Below are positions 15,325 through 24,141 of a stretch of 64,000 nt of DNA, piece after piece (position 1 is the first letter of the stretch; each line of letters begins with the position of its first letter). A program made the position numbers and the translations under genes. Where the stretch lies: contig PLJM01000020.1 in the NCBI GenBank assembly GCA_003139695.1, forward strand, positions 1 to 64,000, written 5' to 3'. Under the pieces are notes generated by a model. The model was given only the letters and a program-made list of their open reading frames with translations, searched no databases and was not told where the DNA came from. Origin of the DNA: Candidatus Dormiibacterota bacterium (GTDB lineage Bacteria; Chloroflexota; Dormibacteria; Dormibacterales; Dormibacteraceae).

Positions 15325-17574
15325 TCAGCGGGGAAGGATAAGGATGAGGTCCTCGAGCTTGACCGGCATCTGCCGAAGCCTCACTCCGCACGCCGAAGCG
15401 ATCGCGTTGGCGACGGCGGCCGGCGCCGGGATGGCCGGAGGCTCGCCGACTCCGCGAGCACCGAGCGGTCCCTCGGGGGCCGGGATCTCGATCAGCCGGC
15501 TGTCCACCATCGGCGCCTGGTCGATCGTCGGTATGGCGTAGTCGATGAAGGACGCGGTCAGCGGTTGCCCCTCGGGCGAGTGGACGACCGCCTCGCCCAG
15601 CGCGCGCCCGAGCGCCTGCAGGTTGCCGCCGTGGATCTGTCCTTCGATCTCCGCGGGGTTCAGCGCCCGCCCGACGTCCTGGATGACCGCATATGCGGTT
15701 ACGGCCCAGTCCCCGGTCTCGCGGTCCACGCGCACGCGGGCGAGATGGGCGGTGAACATCGGGGCCTGTTCGGAGATCGCGACCCGCGCGCTGCCTTCAA
15801 TCGGCGGCAGGCGGCTGCCGTAGGCGGTGGTCTCGCGGGCGATCCGCGCGAGGGTGACGCTCCGGCTTGGAGCACCGAGCACTCGGACCTCACCATCCAC
15901 TATCTCGAGGTCCGCCGGCGACGCCTCGAGCAGCTCGCCGGCCGCGTGCAGGACCTGCGCCCGGGCTTCGACCGCGGCGCGCCAAACGGCAGGGCCGACG
16001 CTGTACGTGATCTTGCTGCCGCCCGCGACGCCCGCGAACGGAGAGGTGCGGCTGTCGCCACGCTCGATCCGCACCTGCTGGGCGCCGACTCCAAAGGCTT
16101 CGGCGGCCAGCATGACGAGGGTCGTGTCCGTCCCGCTGATGTCCGAGGTCCCGACCTCGACCAGGAGGCCACCGCCGGTGTCGAGCCGGCAGTGCGCGAC
16201 AGCCGGCTCGCGCCCGCCGCCCCAACCGCCCACCGCGACGCCCACGCCTTCGCCGGCCGCGCGCGGTCCCTTGTACAGCGGGTGCTCTTGCGCCTCACGC
16301 AGCACCTCCACCAATCCGATCACTGGCCAGCGAAGGCCATCGGGGCGCACGTCGCCCGCCTGCACGGCATTGGCCAGGCGCAGCTCGATCGGATCCCGGC
16401 CAAGCTGGAGGGCGATCTCGTCGATGGCGCTCTCCAGGGCGAAGAAGACCTGCGCCATGCCGGGCGCGCGATAAGCCTGCACCGGGGTCTTGTGAGTGGC
16501 CACCTCGTGCACGTCGACCCGGTAGCTAGGAATGCGATACGTGCCGGCCAGCATCAGGCCGGCGAAGCTGCCGAGCCCTCCCGCGCATGCTCCGTTGTCG
16601 AAGTGGACGTCCGCGTCGAGCGCTAGCAGCCGTCCCTGCTCGTCCGCGCCGAGGCGAAGCGAGACGACAGCGCCCGGCGCGCCTCGACCGGCGAGGAACT
16701 CCTCTGTCCGCGTGAGCTCCAGCAGCACGGGCCGGCCGCAGCGGCCGGCGAGCAGCACCGCCAGGGGCTCGAAGAGGCAGATCTTGCCCCCGAACCCGCC
16801 ACCCACCGGCATCGGCACGATGCGGAGCAGGGCGGGATCCATCTCGACAATGGCCGCTGTCGCCTGCCTGACGGCGAACATCCCTTGCGTGGGAGTCCAG
16901 ACCGTGAACCCGCCGTCAGGTTCGGGCCGCGCGATGACCACGTGCGTCTCCATAGGGCTGTGGTGGACCCCGGCGCTTTCGTACGTGGCCTCGAAAACGT
17001 GGGCCGATGTGCGCAGCGCCGCGCCGGCATCGCCCTGTTTGATGGAGTGCACTGCGATCACGTTGCCCCTGGTCGAGGCTCCCGTGGCTTTCGCGCTGGC
17101 GCCGCCGTGAGCGGCCGCGTCGTCCAGCGCGGACGAGCGCGAGCGCAGGACCTCGGTCGCACCATCGGCAATGGCGGCGCCGACGTCCGACACATGGGGA
17201 AGGGGCTCGTAGTCGACGGACACCAGTTGAGCCGCGTCTTCGGCCGCCTCTCGCGACTCGGCGATCACGGCGACCACGGGTTGGCCGACGTAGACGACGT
17301 GCCCTCTCGCAAGAGGAAGGTCGGTGTCGGCGGCCTTGAGCGCCGGCAGGTCGGCGGCCGTGACGACAGCGATGACGCCTGGCATCCCGAGCGCGGCCTC
17401 GACGTCAATGTCGCCGATCCGCGCGTGCGGGTGTTGGGCCAGGACAAGCTTGACGAATGCGAGCCCGGGTAGCGCAAGGTCTGCGGTGAAGACGGTCCGG
17501 CCGGTCACCTTGTGCGCGCCTTCGACGCGGCGCATCGACCGGCCGATCACGTTATGGGTGGAGGAGGTCGTCAT
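15325..17574 (-). CDS. xanthine-dehydrogenase-family molybdopterin-binding subunit, without partner subunits nearby
   Basis: A 749-residue large subunit with GGGFGGK, AYRAPG near residue 369 and the C-terminal GVGEPP carrying the catalytic Glu. AYRAPG places it closer to aldehyde oxidase/xanthine-type enzymes than to CoxL. No Fe-S or FAD subunit gene adjoins it, so it would need partners from elsewhere or be nonfunctional alone. Its ATG is only 13 bases from the divergent aminotransferase start. Downstream the alpha/beta hydrolase and MFS genes are coupled to it. Confidence 0.88.
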   Translation of the reverse strand: MTTSSTHNVIGRSMRRVEGAHKVTGRTVFTADLALPGLAFVKLVLAQHPHARIGDIDVEAALGMPGVIAVVTAADLPALKAADTDLPLARGHVVYVGQPVVAVIAESREAAEDAAQLVSVDYEPLPHVSDVGAAIADGATEVLRSRSSALDDAAAHGGASAKATGASTRGNVIAVHSIKQGDAGAALRTSAHVFEATYESAGVHHSPMETHVVIARPEPDGGFTVWTPTQGMFAVRQATAAIVEMDPALLRIVPMPVGGGFGGKICLFEPLAVLLAGRCGRPVLLELTRTEEFLAGRGAPGAVVSLRLGADEQGRLLALDADVHFDNGACAGGLGSFAGLMLAGTYRIPSYRVDVHEVATHKTPVQAYRAPGMAQVFFALESAIDEIALQLGRDPIELRLANAVQAGDVRPDGLRWPVIGLVEVLREAQEHPLYKGPRAAGEGVGVAVGGWGGGREPAVAHCRLDTGGGLLVEVGTSDISGTDTTLVMLAAEAFGVGAQQVRIERGDSRTSPFAGVAGGSKITYSVGPAVWRAAVEARAQVLHAAGELLEASPADLEIVDGEVRVLGAPSRSVTLARIARETTAYGSRLPPIEGSARVAISEQAPMFTAHLARVRVDRETGDWAVTAYAVIQDVGRALNPAEIEGQIHGGNLQALGRALGEAVVHSPEGQPLTASFIDYAIPTIDQAPMVDSRLIEIPAPEGPLGARGVGEPPAIPAPAAVANAIASACGVRLRQMPVKLEDLILILPR

Positions 17575-17587
17575 CCGGAGAGGTCAT

Positions 17588-18790
17588 ATGCTAGAGGCAA
17601 CCGATGCACGCGCCGCGTCGAGCCACCCGAGCACCGGTCCTGTTGAATTGATCGACATCGAAAAGATCCGGCGTGACGAGTTTCCGATCACCCGGAGCGG
17701 CATCTACCTGGACAACGCGACTCTCGGTCCGCTTCCCAACCGCCACGTCAGCGCGGTGAACGAATTGATGGGTCTGATGTCCACTCAAGGCTTGAGGGAT
17801 CTGTTTCGCGTCAGTGCCGAGGGCGTCGATCAGGTCCGCAACAAAGCGGCGGCGCTTTTGGGGTGCGATGCGAAGCACATCTGTTTTGTGAGGAATACCG
17901 GCCAGGGTGTGGGCCTGGTCGCGCAGGGGCTCGATTGGCACGCCGGCGACGAGGTTGTGCTGTATGAGCTCGACCATCCTGCCTGCGTCTTTCCATGGCT
18001 GAACCTGTCCGATCGCGGGGTCAAGGTTCGTTTCGTCAAGGATGGCGGGCGATTCGGTTTCGACTCCGGTGACGTGCTCGACCTCATCGGTCCGCGCACG
18101 CGGGCGGTGTGCCTCAGCCTGGTCAACTTCGCGCATGGCGCGCGGGCTGCGGTGGAGAAGATCGGCGCGGCCTGCCGCAATCGCGACATCTGGTTCGTGG
18201 TCGATGCCGTGCAGGCGCTCGGCGTCCTGCGCGTCGACGCGCCCCTCGTCGGCGCCGACATCATCGTCGCCCACGGCTACAAATTCCTTCTTTCCGGCTT
18301 TGGCGTCGGCCTCTGTTACTGCTCGGATCGAGCCATCGCGGACCTGAAGGTGCACGAGGTCGGCTGGAACAGCGTCATGAATCCTTTCGACATCGACAGC
18401 ATCCTTGCTTTCGACCTCGACTTCGCGACCGGCGCCAAGCGCTTCGAGCCCAGCTTCCAGCCGCTACCTCAGGTATTCGGTATGGGCGCCACCCTCGACC
18501 TGCTCATCAATGTGGGCGCCGAGGCCATCGAGGAGCGAGTGCTGTCGCTGACCCGGAGGATCATCGCCGGCCTGGTCGGAAAGGGCTACCAGGTCGTAGG
18601 CCCCCAGGCGGTGCAGGTGGAGTCTGCGATCATCTCGATCGCGTTGCGAAACCAAGCAGAGAAGCAACGCATGGAGAATGCGCTGGCACAGTGCCAGGCG
18701 GCTGCCTCCATCAGGGAATCACGTGTGCGATTCTCTCCTCACTTTTACAACACGGAAGAAGAGGTCGATCGTCTCGTGAGCTGTCTGTGA
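17588..18790 (+). CDS. class V aminotransferase (PLP)
   Basis: A 400-residue fold-type I PLP enzyme. The Schiff-base Lys is probably Lys232 in AHGYKFLLSGFG, and the Asp that binds the pyridine N is in VVDAVQALG. The closest pattern is the cysteine-desulfurase/isopenicillin-epimerase-like branch; no desulfurase active-site Cys loop is evident. ATG 17588 has GGAGAGG about 6 bases upstream; the long frame upstream runs over the divergent gene. It overlaps the 66-residue gene by 4 bases and so begins a four-gene operon with an amidase and a TPP enzyme. Confidence 0.85.
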   Translation: MLEATDARAASSHPSTGPVELIDIEKIRRDEFPITRSGIYLDNATLGPLPNRHVSAVNELMGLMSTQGLRDLFRVSAEGVDQVRNKAAALLGCDAKHICFVRNTGQGVGLVAQGLDWHAGDEVVLYELDHPACVFPWLNLSDRGVKVRFVKDGGRFGFDSGDVLDLIGPRTRAVCLSLVNFAHGARAAVEKIGAACRNRDIWFVVDAVQALGVLRVDAPLVGADIIVAHGYKFLLSGFGVGLCYCSDRAIADLKVHEVGWNSVMNPFDIDSILAFDLDFATGAKRFEPSFQPLPQVFGMGATLDLLINVGAEAIEERVLSLTRRIIAGLVGKGYQVVGPQAVQVESAIISIALRNQAEKQRMENALAQCQAAASIRESRVRFSPHFYNTEEEVDRLVSCL

Positions 18791-18987
18791 AGGACTCGAC
18801 TCGAGAAAACGGCGGGGCCCTGGCCGGCAGGCTTGAAGAGCTCGGCGTGAGCATCGCTCCAGACCAGGTGGAGGAGCTCGCTGCCGCCTATCCGGCGCTG
18901 CTCGCCTGGATGCGGATCGCGGAAGAGCTCGCCCAAGAACTCGCGGATGAGCCAGGCATGCCGGCGAAGCCCGGCACTGAAACATGA
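18787..18987 (+). CDS. small GatC/AtzG-like amidase partner protein
   Basis: A 66-residue, largely helical acidic protein (LEELGVSIAPDQVEELAAAY, then two helices and the tail DEPGMPAKPGTET). It starts at GTG in the GTGA overlap with the aminotransferase and ends in the ATGA overlap with the amidase. Size, position directly before an amidase, and the short helical layout recall GatC and the AtzG (DUF4089) partner of AtzE amidase, which stabilise their amidases. Sequence identity to these is low by eye, so the role is inferred mainly from context. Confidence 0.6.
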   Translation: MKDSTRENGGALAGRLEELGVSIAPDQVEELAAAYPALLAWMRIAEELAQELADEPGMPAKPGTET

Positions 18988-20396
18988 CCGCCCCCAACAA
19001 GCTGCATTACGCGTCCCTGCTCGAGGTGAGCGAGCAGCTCCGCGCCCGCGAGCTGTCGCCGGTGGAGCTCACTCAAGCGACGCTCGCCCGGATCGAACGC
19101 CTGAACCCGAGTCTAGGCGCGTACTACGCGGTCTTCGCCGAAGCGGCGCTGGCGGAGGCGCTCCAGGCGGAAGCCGAGATTGCGGAGGGCACCTGGCGCG
19201 GCCCTCTACACGGCGTACCGATCGCCTTCAAGGACCTGTACTCGCTCGGGCCCACGACCGCCGGTTCCAAGCTGCTCGCCGGGCACGTCGCAGCGAACGA
19301 AGCGGCGGCGGTGTCCCGCGCGCGAGCCGCCGGCGCGGTGATCGTCGGCAAGTTGGCCACGCATGAGTTCGCGCTGGCCGCCGCGACCTTGAGCGATCAC
19401 TTTCCGCCGGCCCGAAACCCTTGGGATCCGGATCGCACGCCGGGAGGATCCAGCACCGGCGCCGGCGTCGCCGTCGCCGCCGGGCTGGCCTTCGGCGCTT
19501 TCGGCACTGACACCGGAGGCTCGGTCCGGCTTCCGGCGTCTCACTGCGGCGTGGTCGGGTACAAGCCGACGTATGGGCTGATCAGCCTGGCGGGCGTGAT
19601 ACCTCTGGCGCCCAGTCTCGACCATGCGGGGCCGCTCGCCCGCACGGTGGCGGACGCGACTGCGATGTTCGCCGCGGTTTGCGGCCACGATCCCGACGAT
19701 CCCGGATCGAGCACCCGTCAGATCGCCATCGGGCCGAAGGATCTGACCGGAGGAATTCGTGGACTTCGCATTGGGGTGCCGCGCGACTTCTGGGAGCCCA
19801 CCTGCGAACCGGCGGTTCGCGCGAGGTTCGAAGCGGCCCTTGTCTCGCTGGAGGAGATGGGCGCTCGCGTTACCGAGGCGCCACTGGGGCTCACCCTCCT
19901 TCAGATCATGGCGGTCGGCTACGTCATCACGCTCACCGAAGCGGCCGCCTATCAGCTGCCCAACCTCCGGAGTCACCCCGATGAGCTGGGTCGCGAGTTC
20001 GGCCTGGCGATGAGGGCGGGGCTGTTGGTGCCCGATCGTGCATATCGCGCAGCCCTCAAGGCGCGCGCCCGGATGGTGCGGCAGATCGACACGCTGCTCG
20101 AGGACCACGACGTGCTGGCGATGCCGACGGTCGGCGTGCTCGCAGATCCGCTGCCGGCGGGTCCGCGTCCGCTGTGGCGCCGCATCACCGGGAACCCGGC
20201 TCCGCAGTACACGTGGCTCGCCAACGTTCACGGCGGCCCGGCCGTGTCGGTGCCCTGCGGGCTGGCGCCCGAAGGATTGCCGGTGGGGCTCCAGCTGATG
20301 GGCCGGTCGTACGAAGACCTGACGGTGCTTCGCGCCGCGCATGCGTATGAGCAGGCGGCCGGTTGGGGACAGATGCGCTCGGATCTCTGGCCCTAG
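18984..20396 (+). CDS. amidase signature family hydrolase
   Basis: A 470-residue amidase with the complete Ser-cisSer-Lys triad: Lys83 (AFKDLYS), Ser156/157 in GGSSTGAG and nucleophile Ser180 in TDTGGSVRLP. The family includes GatA, AtzE and allophanate, malonamidase and indoleacetamide hydrolases. Coupling to a small GatC/AtzG-like protein suggests a two-subunit enzyme. The neighbouring aminotransferase and TPP enzyme point to catabolism of an amide-containing amino acid or ureide rather than tRNA amidation; no GatB is present. Confidence 0.88.
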   Translation: MTAPNKLHYASLLEVSEQLRARELSPVELTQATLARIERLNPSLGAYYAVFAEAALAEALQAEAEIAEGTWRGPLHGVPIAFKDLYSLGPTTAGSKLLAGHVAANEAAAVSRARAAGAVIVGKLATHEFALAAATLSDHFPPARNPWDPDRTPGGSSTGAGVAVAAGLAFGAFGTDTGGSVRLPASHCGVVGYKPTYGLISLAGVIPLAPSLDHAGPLARTVADATAMFAAVCGHDPDDPGSSTRQIAIGPKDLTGGIRGLRIGVPRDFWEPTCEPAVRARFEAALVSLEEMGARVTEAPLGLTLLQIMAVGYVITLTEAAAYQLPNLRSHPDELGREFGLAMRAGLLVPDRAYRAALKARARMVRQIDTLLEDHDVLAMPTVGVLADPLPAGPRPLWRRITGNPAPQYTWLANVHGGPAVSVPCGLAPEGLPVGLQLMGRSYEDLTVLRAAHAYEQAAGWGQMRSDLWP

Positions 20397-20409
20397 CGGA
20401 GGAATGCGC

Positions 20410-21999
20410 GTGCCAGGAACCGTTGCGGACGCGGTGGTGGAAGAGCTTGCCCGGGCGGGCGTCGACCGGGTTTTCGGCCTGCCGGGCGGAGAGGTCCTTT
20501 ATCTCATGGAGGCGATTCGCCGGCATCAGATCGAGTTCACGCTCTGCCGCCACGAGTCGACCGCAGGGGTGGCGGCGGCCGTCTATGGCAAGATCAAGGG
20601 CACCACAGGCGTCGCGCTCACGACTCTCGGACCGGGGGCGAGCAACCTGCTGTTCCCGCTGGCGGGCAGCCTGCTCGACCGGGAGCCGCTGCTCGCTATC
20701 TCGGCCCAGACATCCCGCTCATCGGCGCCACTCCACACCCACCAGAGGCTGCCGCTAATCGACGTTTTCGGGCCGGTCACCAAGCTTGCCGCAGCGGTGC
20801 GCCCGGAGGGGTGCCGCGAGCTGGTGCGCGAAGCGGTTGCCGCGGCGATGGCCCAGCCGCAGGGGCCGGCGTATCTTGCGCTCGCCGCCGACGATGCCGT
20901 GGCCGTCGAGTCCGGCGGCCCCTCGCAAGCGGCGGCGCCGGTGAACGCTCAGGTCCACCTCGATCCGAGCACGGCTGCGGCTGCGCTGACGCGCCGGCTG
21001 CGCGACGCGGCACGACCTCTGGTGATCGTCGGCCTCGGCGCCCGCTGGGAGGTTGCACCCCTGCTTCAACGATGGCTGGCTGCATGGCGCCTGCCCTACG
21101 GGGCCACGCCTAAGGCCAAGGGGATGCTGAACGAGCGGAGCCCCTTGTTCGTGGGCACCTTCGGCGGCATGGCGCTCGACGACCTCATGGTCGAAGCCGT
21201 CGAAGCGAGCGACCTCGTGCTTGGGTTCGGGCTCGACCCGGTCGAGATCGACAAGACGTGGCACGCGCGACCGTCCGTGATCTGGGCGCTGGAGTCTCCT
21301 TGCGCCACCGGCGTTGTGCCCGACGGCGCGCTGTTGGTAGACCACAGCGCAATGCTCGAGCTGCTCGCGGCAGCGGTTCCGCCTGGCGACTGGGTCGACG
21401 CCTTCGGCCCGATGAGGGCGCGCCGGCTCTCGGTCATCGAAAGTGGCGACGACAGCATCGCTCCCGCCTCGATCGTGCGGGCGGTCGCGAGCGGTGCGCC
21501 GCCCGGCACCGTTGTCACCACGGACGTGGGGTCGCACAAGTACGTGTTCGGCCAGTTCTGGCCGGCGGGCGGACCCGGCGACTTCTGGATGTCCAACGGC
21601 CTGTCCGGCATGGGCTACGGTCTGCCCGCCGCGCTGGGCGCCAAGCTGGCGCGGCCCGAACGCCCGGTACTTGCCGTGCTCGGCGACGGCGGCTTTGCGA
21701 TGACCAGCCAAGAGCTGGAGACGGCGAAGCGAATGGATGCCCCGCTTGTGGTGCTGGTCATCGCCGACCGCTCGCTGTCCCTGATCCGCCTCGGTCAGGA
21801 GTCGCGGGGGCTGCCCAACCTGGGCGTGGATTTCGGCGCGGTCGACGCGGTGAGAATTGCGGAGGCTTACGGGGCCGAGGGAATCCGTGTGTCGAGCCTC
21901 GCGGAGCTCACTTCCGCGGTTCAGAAGGCGGCACGTTCTCGGTCATCGACCGTGATCGAGATCCCGATGGACCCCGAGCTCTATCGCGGGCTTGTGTAG
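20410..21999 (+). CDS. thiamine-pyrophosphate enzyme, acetolactate-synthase-like
   Basis: A 529-residue three-domain TPP enzyme. The catalytic Glu that activates TPP is in CRHESTAG, and the TPP/Mg motif begins GDGGFAM. The usual terminal Asn-Asn of that motif is replaced (VIADRSLSLI), so the metal-binding end is unusual. GTG 20410 lies 7 bases after GGAGG (20398-20402); ATG 20404 would be too close to it. Related enzymes include acetolactate synthase, benzoylformate decarboxylase and sulfoacetaldehyde acetyltransferase; the role here is unknown. Its 3' end overlaps the convergent DUF1989 gene by 19 bases. Confidence 0.82.
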   Translation: MPGTVADAVVEELARAGVDRVFGLPGGEVLYLMEAIRRHQIEFTLCRHESTAGVAAAVYGKIKGTTGVALTTLGPGASNLLFPLAGSLLDREPLLAISAQTSRSSAPLHTHQRLPLIDVFGPVTKLAAAVRPEGCRELVREAVAAAMAQPQGPAYLALAADDAVAVESGGPSQAAAPVNAQVHLDPSTAAAALTRRLRDAARPLVIVGLGARWEVAPLLQRWLAAWRLPYGATPKAKGMLNERSPLFVGTFGGMALDDLMVEAVEASDLVLGFGLDPVEIDKTWHARPSVIWALESPCATGVVPDGALLVDHSAMLELLAAAVPPGDWVDAFGPMRARRLSVIESGDDSIAPASIVRAVASGAPPGTVVTTDVGSHKYVFGQFWPAGGPGDFWMSNGLSGMGYGLPAALGAKLARPERPVLAVLGDGGFAMTSQELETAKRMDAPLVVLVIADRSLSLIRLGQESRGLPNLGVDFGAVDAVRIAEAYGAEGIRVSSLAELTSAVQKAARSRSSTVIEIPMDPELYRGLV

Positions 22000-22808
22000 A
22001 CGGACTTGACCTGCACCGGCTGAGGCTGCTTCCAGCCTTCCAGCAGCTCCGCATCGAGCTCGTAAACCTCCACGCCGAGCGGGTGGCAGTTGGCGACCGG
22101 GTCCGCGCCGTCGGGGCCCCAGCCCCACTCGGAAAGGTCTCCGCTCGGGCAGGTGGCGATGGCGCACAGCAGGTCGATCTCCGCGAAGAACTCGAAGAAG
22201 TCGCCTTTGATCGCCGGGCTCGGCTCCATGAAGTAGATCTCGTGCACCGGGTCGAGGCCGGTGACCTGGAACACGTTCAGGACGTCATGCACGTCAAGCT
22301 CGTTCAGGTGGTAAGGCGCGATCGCCCGCGAAAGGTTGGCGTGGCACGTGACGTCGTAATCGCGGTCGTCGAGCAGCTTGTAGAGGTACGGGTCGCAGCG
22401 ACTGCCCAGCAGGTCGTGACAGCGGCCGCCATTTGCGGTCGGTTCCGTCGAAAGCGTGTCGTTGGTGATCGTGACCATCGGGCGCAGGTAGGGCAGGCAG
22501 GACCACAACCGGTCGAACGTCGTCACATGAGCACCCTGCAGCTGACGTGTCCGGGCGGCCCAAAAGCGCTCGCGTGGGTTGTCACGGTGCCAAAGGTTGA
22601 GGTCGCACACCTGCGGTCCCTCGACCGCGACGATGCGCACCACCGAGCCGGCATTGACCGGCCATGCGTATCCGCTGCGGATCGGAACGATGTGGTCGTG
22701 CATGCGCCGCCGACCGTCGCCGGCCTCAGCGATACGGCGGTAGAAGCCACGATCGAAATCGAGGCGTCCAGGCGCATCCGGGTCGCGGTACAACCGCATC
22801 GGGCTCAT
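21981..22808 (-). CDS. DUF1989 / urea-carboxylase-associated family protein
   Basis: A 275-residue protein with the DUF1989 hallmarks: GSVVRIVAVEGPQVCDLN, LWSCLPYLRPM, HDLLGSRCDPY, CHANLSRAIAPY, LDVHDVLNVFQ and KGDFFEFFAEIDLL. The many conserved His, Cys and Asp residues suggest a metal site. The family is often found with urea carboxylase/allophanate or aminomethyltransferase-like genes in nitrogen catabolism. ATG 22808 is preferred because longer starts would overlap the divergent GNAT gene. Confidence 0.82.
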   Translation of the reverse strand: MSPMRLYRDPDAPGRLDFDRGFYRRIAEAGDGRRRMHDHIVPIRSGYAWPVNAGSVVRIVAVEGPQVCDLNLWHRDNPRERFWAARTRQLQGAHVTTFDRLWSCLPYLRPMVTITNDTLSTEPTANGGRCHDLLGSRCDPYLYKLLDDRDYDVTCHANLSRAIAPYHLNELDVHDVLNVFQVTGLDPVHEIYFMEPSPAIKGDFFEFFAEIDLLCAIATCPSGDLSEWGWGPDGADPVANCHPLGVEVYELDAELLEGWKQPQPVQVKSVYTSPR

Positions 22809-22838
22809 TCTGACCGACGACAGTGGCATGCTGCGACG

Positions 22839-23447
22839 GTGCGCGCGCACGTGACGACGTGGAGCCTCGAGATGACCGACCCCGCCGAGCTCGAGCCGGC
22901 TGCCGCCCCTCCTGGACCGCTCGAGTTTCAGCGGGCCGTTCGGCCGTCACCGGAGCTCGGGCGGTTCCTGTACACCGCCGCGGGCGGGAACTGGTTCTGG
23001 ACCATGCGGCTCGGCTGGACGTACGACCAGTGGCTGGAGAGGCTGAGCCAGCCGCGCGTGGAGACGTGGGTGCTGTACGAGGAGGGCACGCCTGCCGCCT
23101 ACTTCGAGCTCGACGGAATAACCGAGCCCGACGTTGAGATCGCCTACCTCGGCGTGCTGCCCGCTTTCATCGGCCGGCGGCTCGGCGCGTGGCTGCTGAC
23201 CACGGCCATCCAGCGCGCCTTTGCGATGGGGGCCGCTCGGGTCTGGGTGCACACATGCACTCTCGACTCACCAAACGCGCTCGCGAACTACCAGGCGCGC
23301 GGCATGCGAGTCTTCAACGAGCACAGCGAGCCGCTCGATTTACCGGACGAGACGCAGGGGCCCTGGCCGGGAGCGGGGATTCACGGGCCGCACATGCCGG
23401 CGTCGGCCGTTCGCAGGCGGGAACAGGGAGGGGAATCGAATGCCTGA
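22839..23447 (+). CDS. GNAT-family N-acetyltransferase
   Basis: A 202-residue acetyltransferase. The core segments YTAAGGNWFWTMRLGWTYDQW, VEIAYLGVLPAFIGRRLG (acetyl-CoA loop, here xxxRRLG) and ANYQARGMRVF are typical of a GNAT group with a conserved Trp-rich N-terminal part. GTG 22839 keeps the conserved VTTWSLEMTDP start; ATG 22872 would remove it. Acceptor unknown. Overlaps the following VOC gene by 8 bases, so the two are co-translated. Confidence 0.82.
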   Translation: MRAHVTTWSLEMTDPAELEPAAAPPGPLEFQRAVRPSPELGRFLYTAAGGNWFWTMRLGWTYDQWLERLSQPRVETWVLYEEGTPAAYFELDGITEPDVEIAYLGVLPAFIGRRLGAWLLTTAIQRAFAMGAARVWVHTCTLDSPNALANYQARGMRVFNEHSEPLDLPDETQGPWPGAGIHGPHMPASAVRRREQGGESNA

Positions 23448-24135
23448 CTTCGGCCAGTCCACAAAGGGCCTTGATCCGCCGACGGTCGTCGACCACGTCT
23501 TGCTGCCGGTGGCCGACCTCGAAGCAGGGGCGCGGAGGCTTTACGAGCGCTTCGGGTTGCTGAGCATTGCCGGCGGGCGCCACCCGAAGGTCGGGACCGC
23601 CAACATGATCGTGCCGCTTGGCTCCCAGTATCTCGAGCTCATCGCAATCGTCGATCAGCAGGAAGCTGAAGGCAGCCGGCTCGGCCGGCGCCTGGCGCTT
23701 GCACTGAAGGAAGGCAGGACGTTTGTCGCCTGGGCGTTGAGGACCCAGAGCCTGGAGGGCGTGGGGGGCAAGCTGCGCGCCGCAGGGTGGAATCTGCCGC
23801 CGGTGATCGAAGGCTCGCGGAACCGGCCCGACGGCCGGGTGCTGAGCTGGCGGACGCAGGATGTCGAGACCGGTGGAGAGCCGAGCGCCATCCCTTTCGT
23901 CATCGAATGGCGAGTCCCCGACGGCCTGCATCCGGGTGAGGCCGAGGTGTCGCACCGTGGCGGCGCAACCGCTTTGCGCCGCGTGGTGGTCGGCGCACGA
24001 GACCCGCGCCGGATCCGCCGCCAGCTCGAGGTGTTGCTGGGGGAGTCGGATCTCTACGAGGTGCGCGAGGCCGCGGTCGACGGCGTCGCCGCGCTGGTGC
24101 TTGCGGACGACAACGGCGAGCTCGTCATCGACTGA
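23440..24135 (+). CDS. VOC/glyoxalase-like domain protein
   Basis: A 231-residue protein with a glyoxalase-like beginning (VDHVLLPVADLEAGARRLYERFG) and TANMIVPLGSQYLELI, as in the PF13468-type glyoxalase-like family. ATG 23440 has GGAGGG at 23427-23432. It might be an isomerase, dioxygenase or binding protein of the VOC fold; catalytic residues cannot be assigned with confidence. Paired with the GNAT gene; convergent with dadA. Confidence 0.75.
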   Translation: MPDFGQSTKGLDPPTVVDHVLLPVADLEAGARRLYERFGLLSIAGGRHPKVGTANMIVPLGSQYLELIAIVDQQEAEGSRLGRRLALALKEGRTFVAWALRTQSLEGVGGKLRAAGWNLPPVIEGSRNRPDGRVLSWRTQDVETGGEPSAIPFVIEWRVPDGLHPGEAEVSHRGGATALRRVVVGARDPRRIRRQLEVLLGESDLYEVREAAVDGVAALVLADDNGELVID

Positions 24136-24141
24136 GCGAGG

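Noticed and set aside
18984-20396. GatA of the tRNA amidotransferase
   Set aside because: No GatB in the operon; neighbours are an aminotransferase and a TPP enzyme, so a catabolic amidase is more likely.
21258-22838. Long plus-strand extension upstream of the GNAT gene
   Set aside because: It runs over the TPP enzyme in another frame and over the antisense of the DUF1989 gene; only the last 202 codons show homology.
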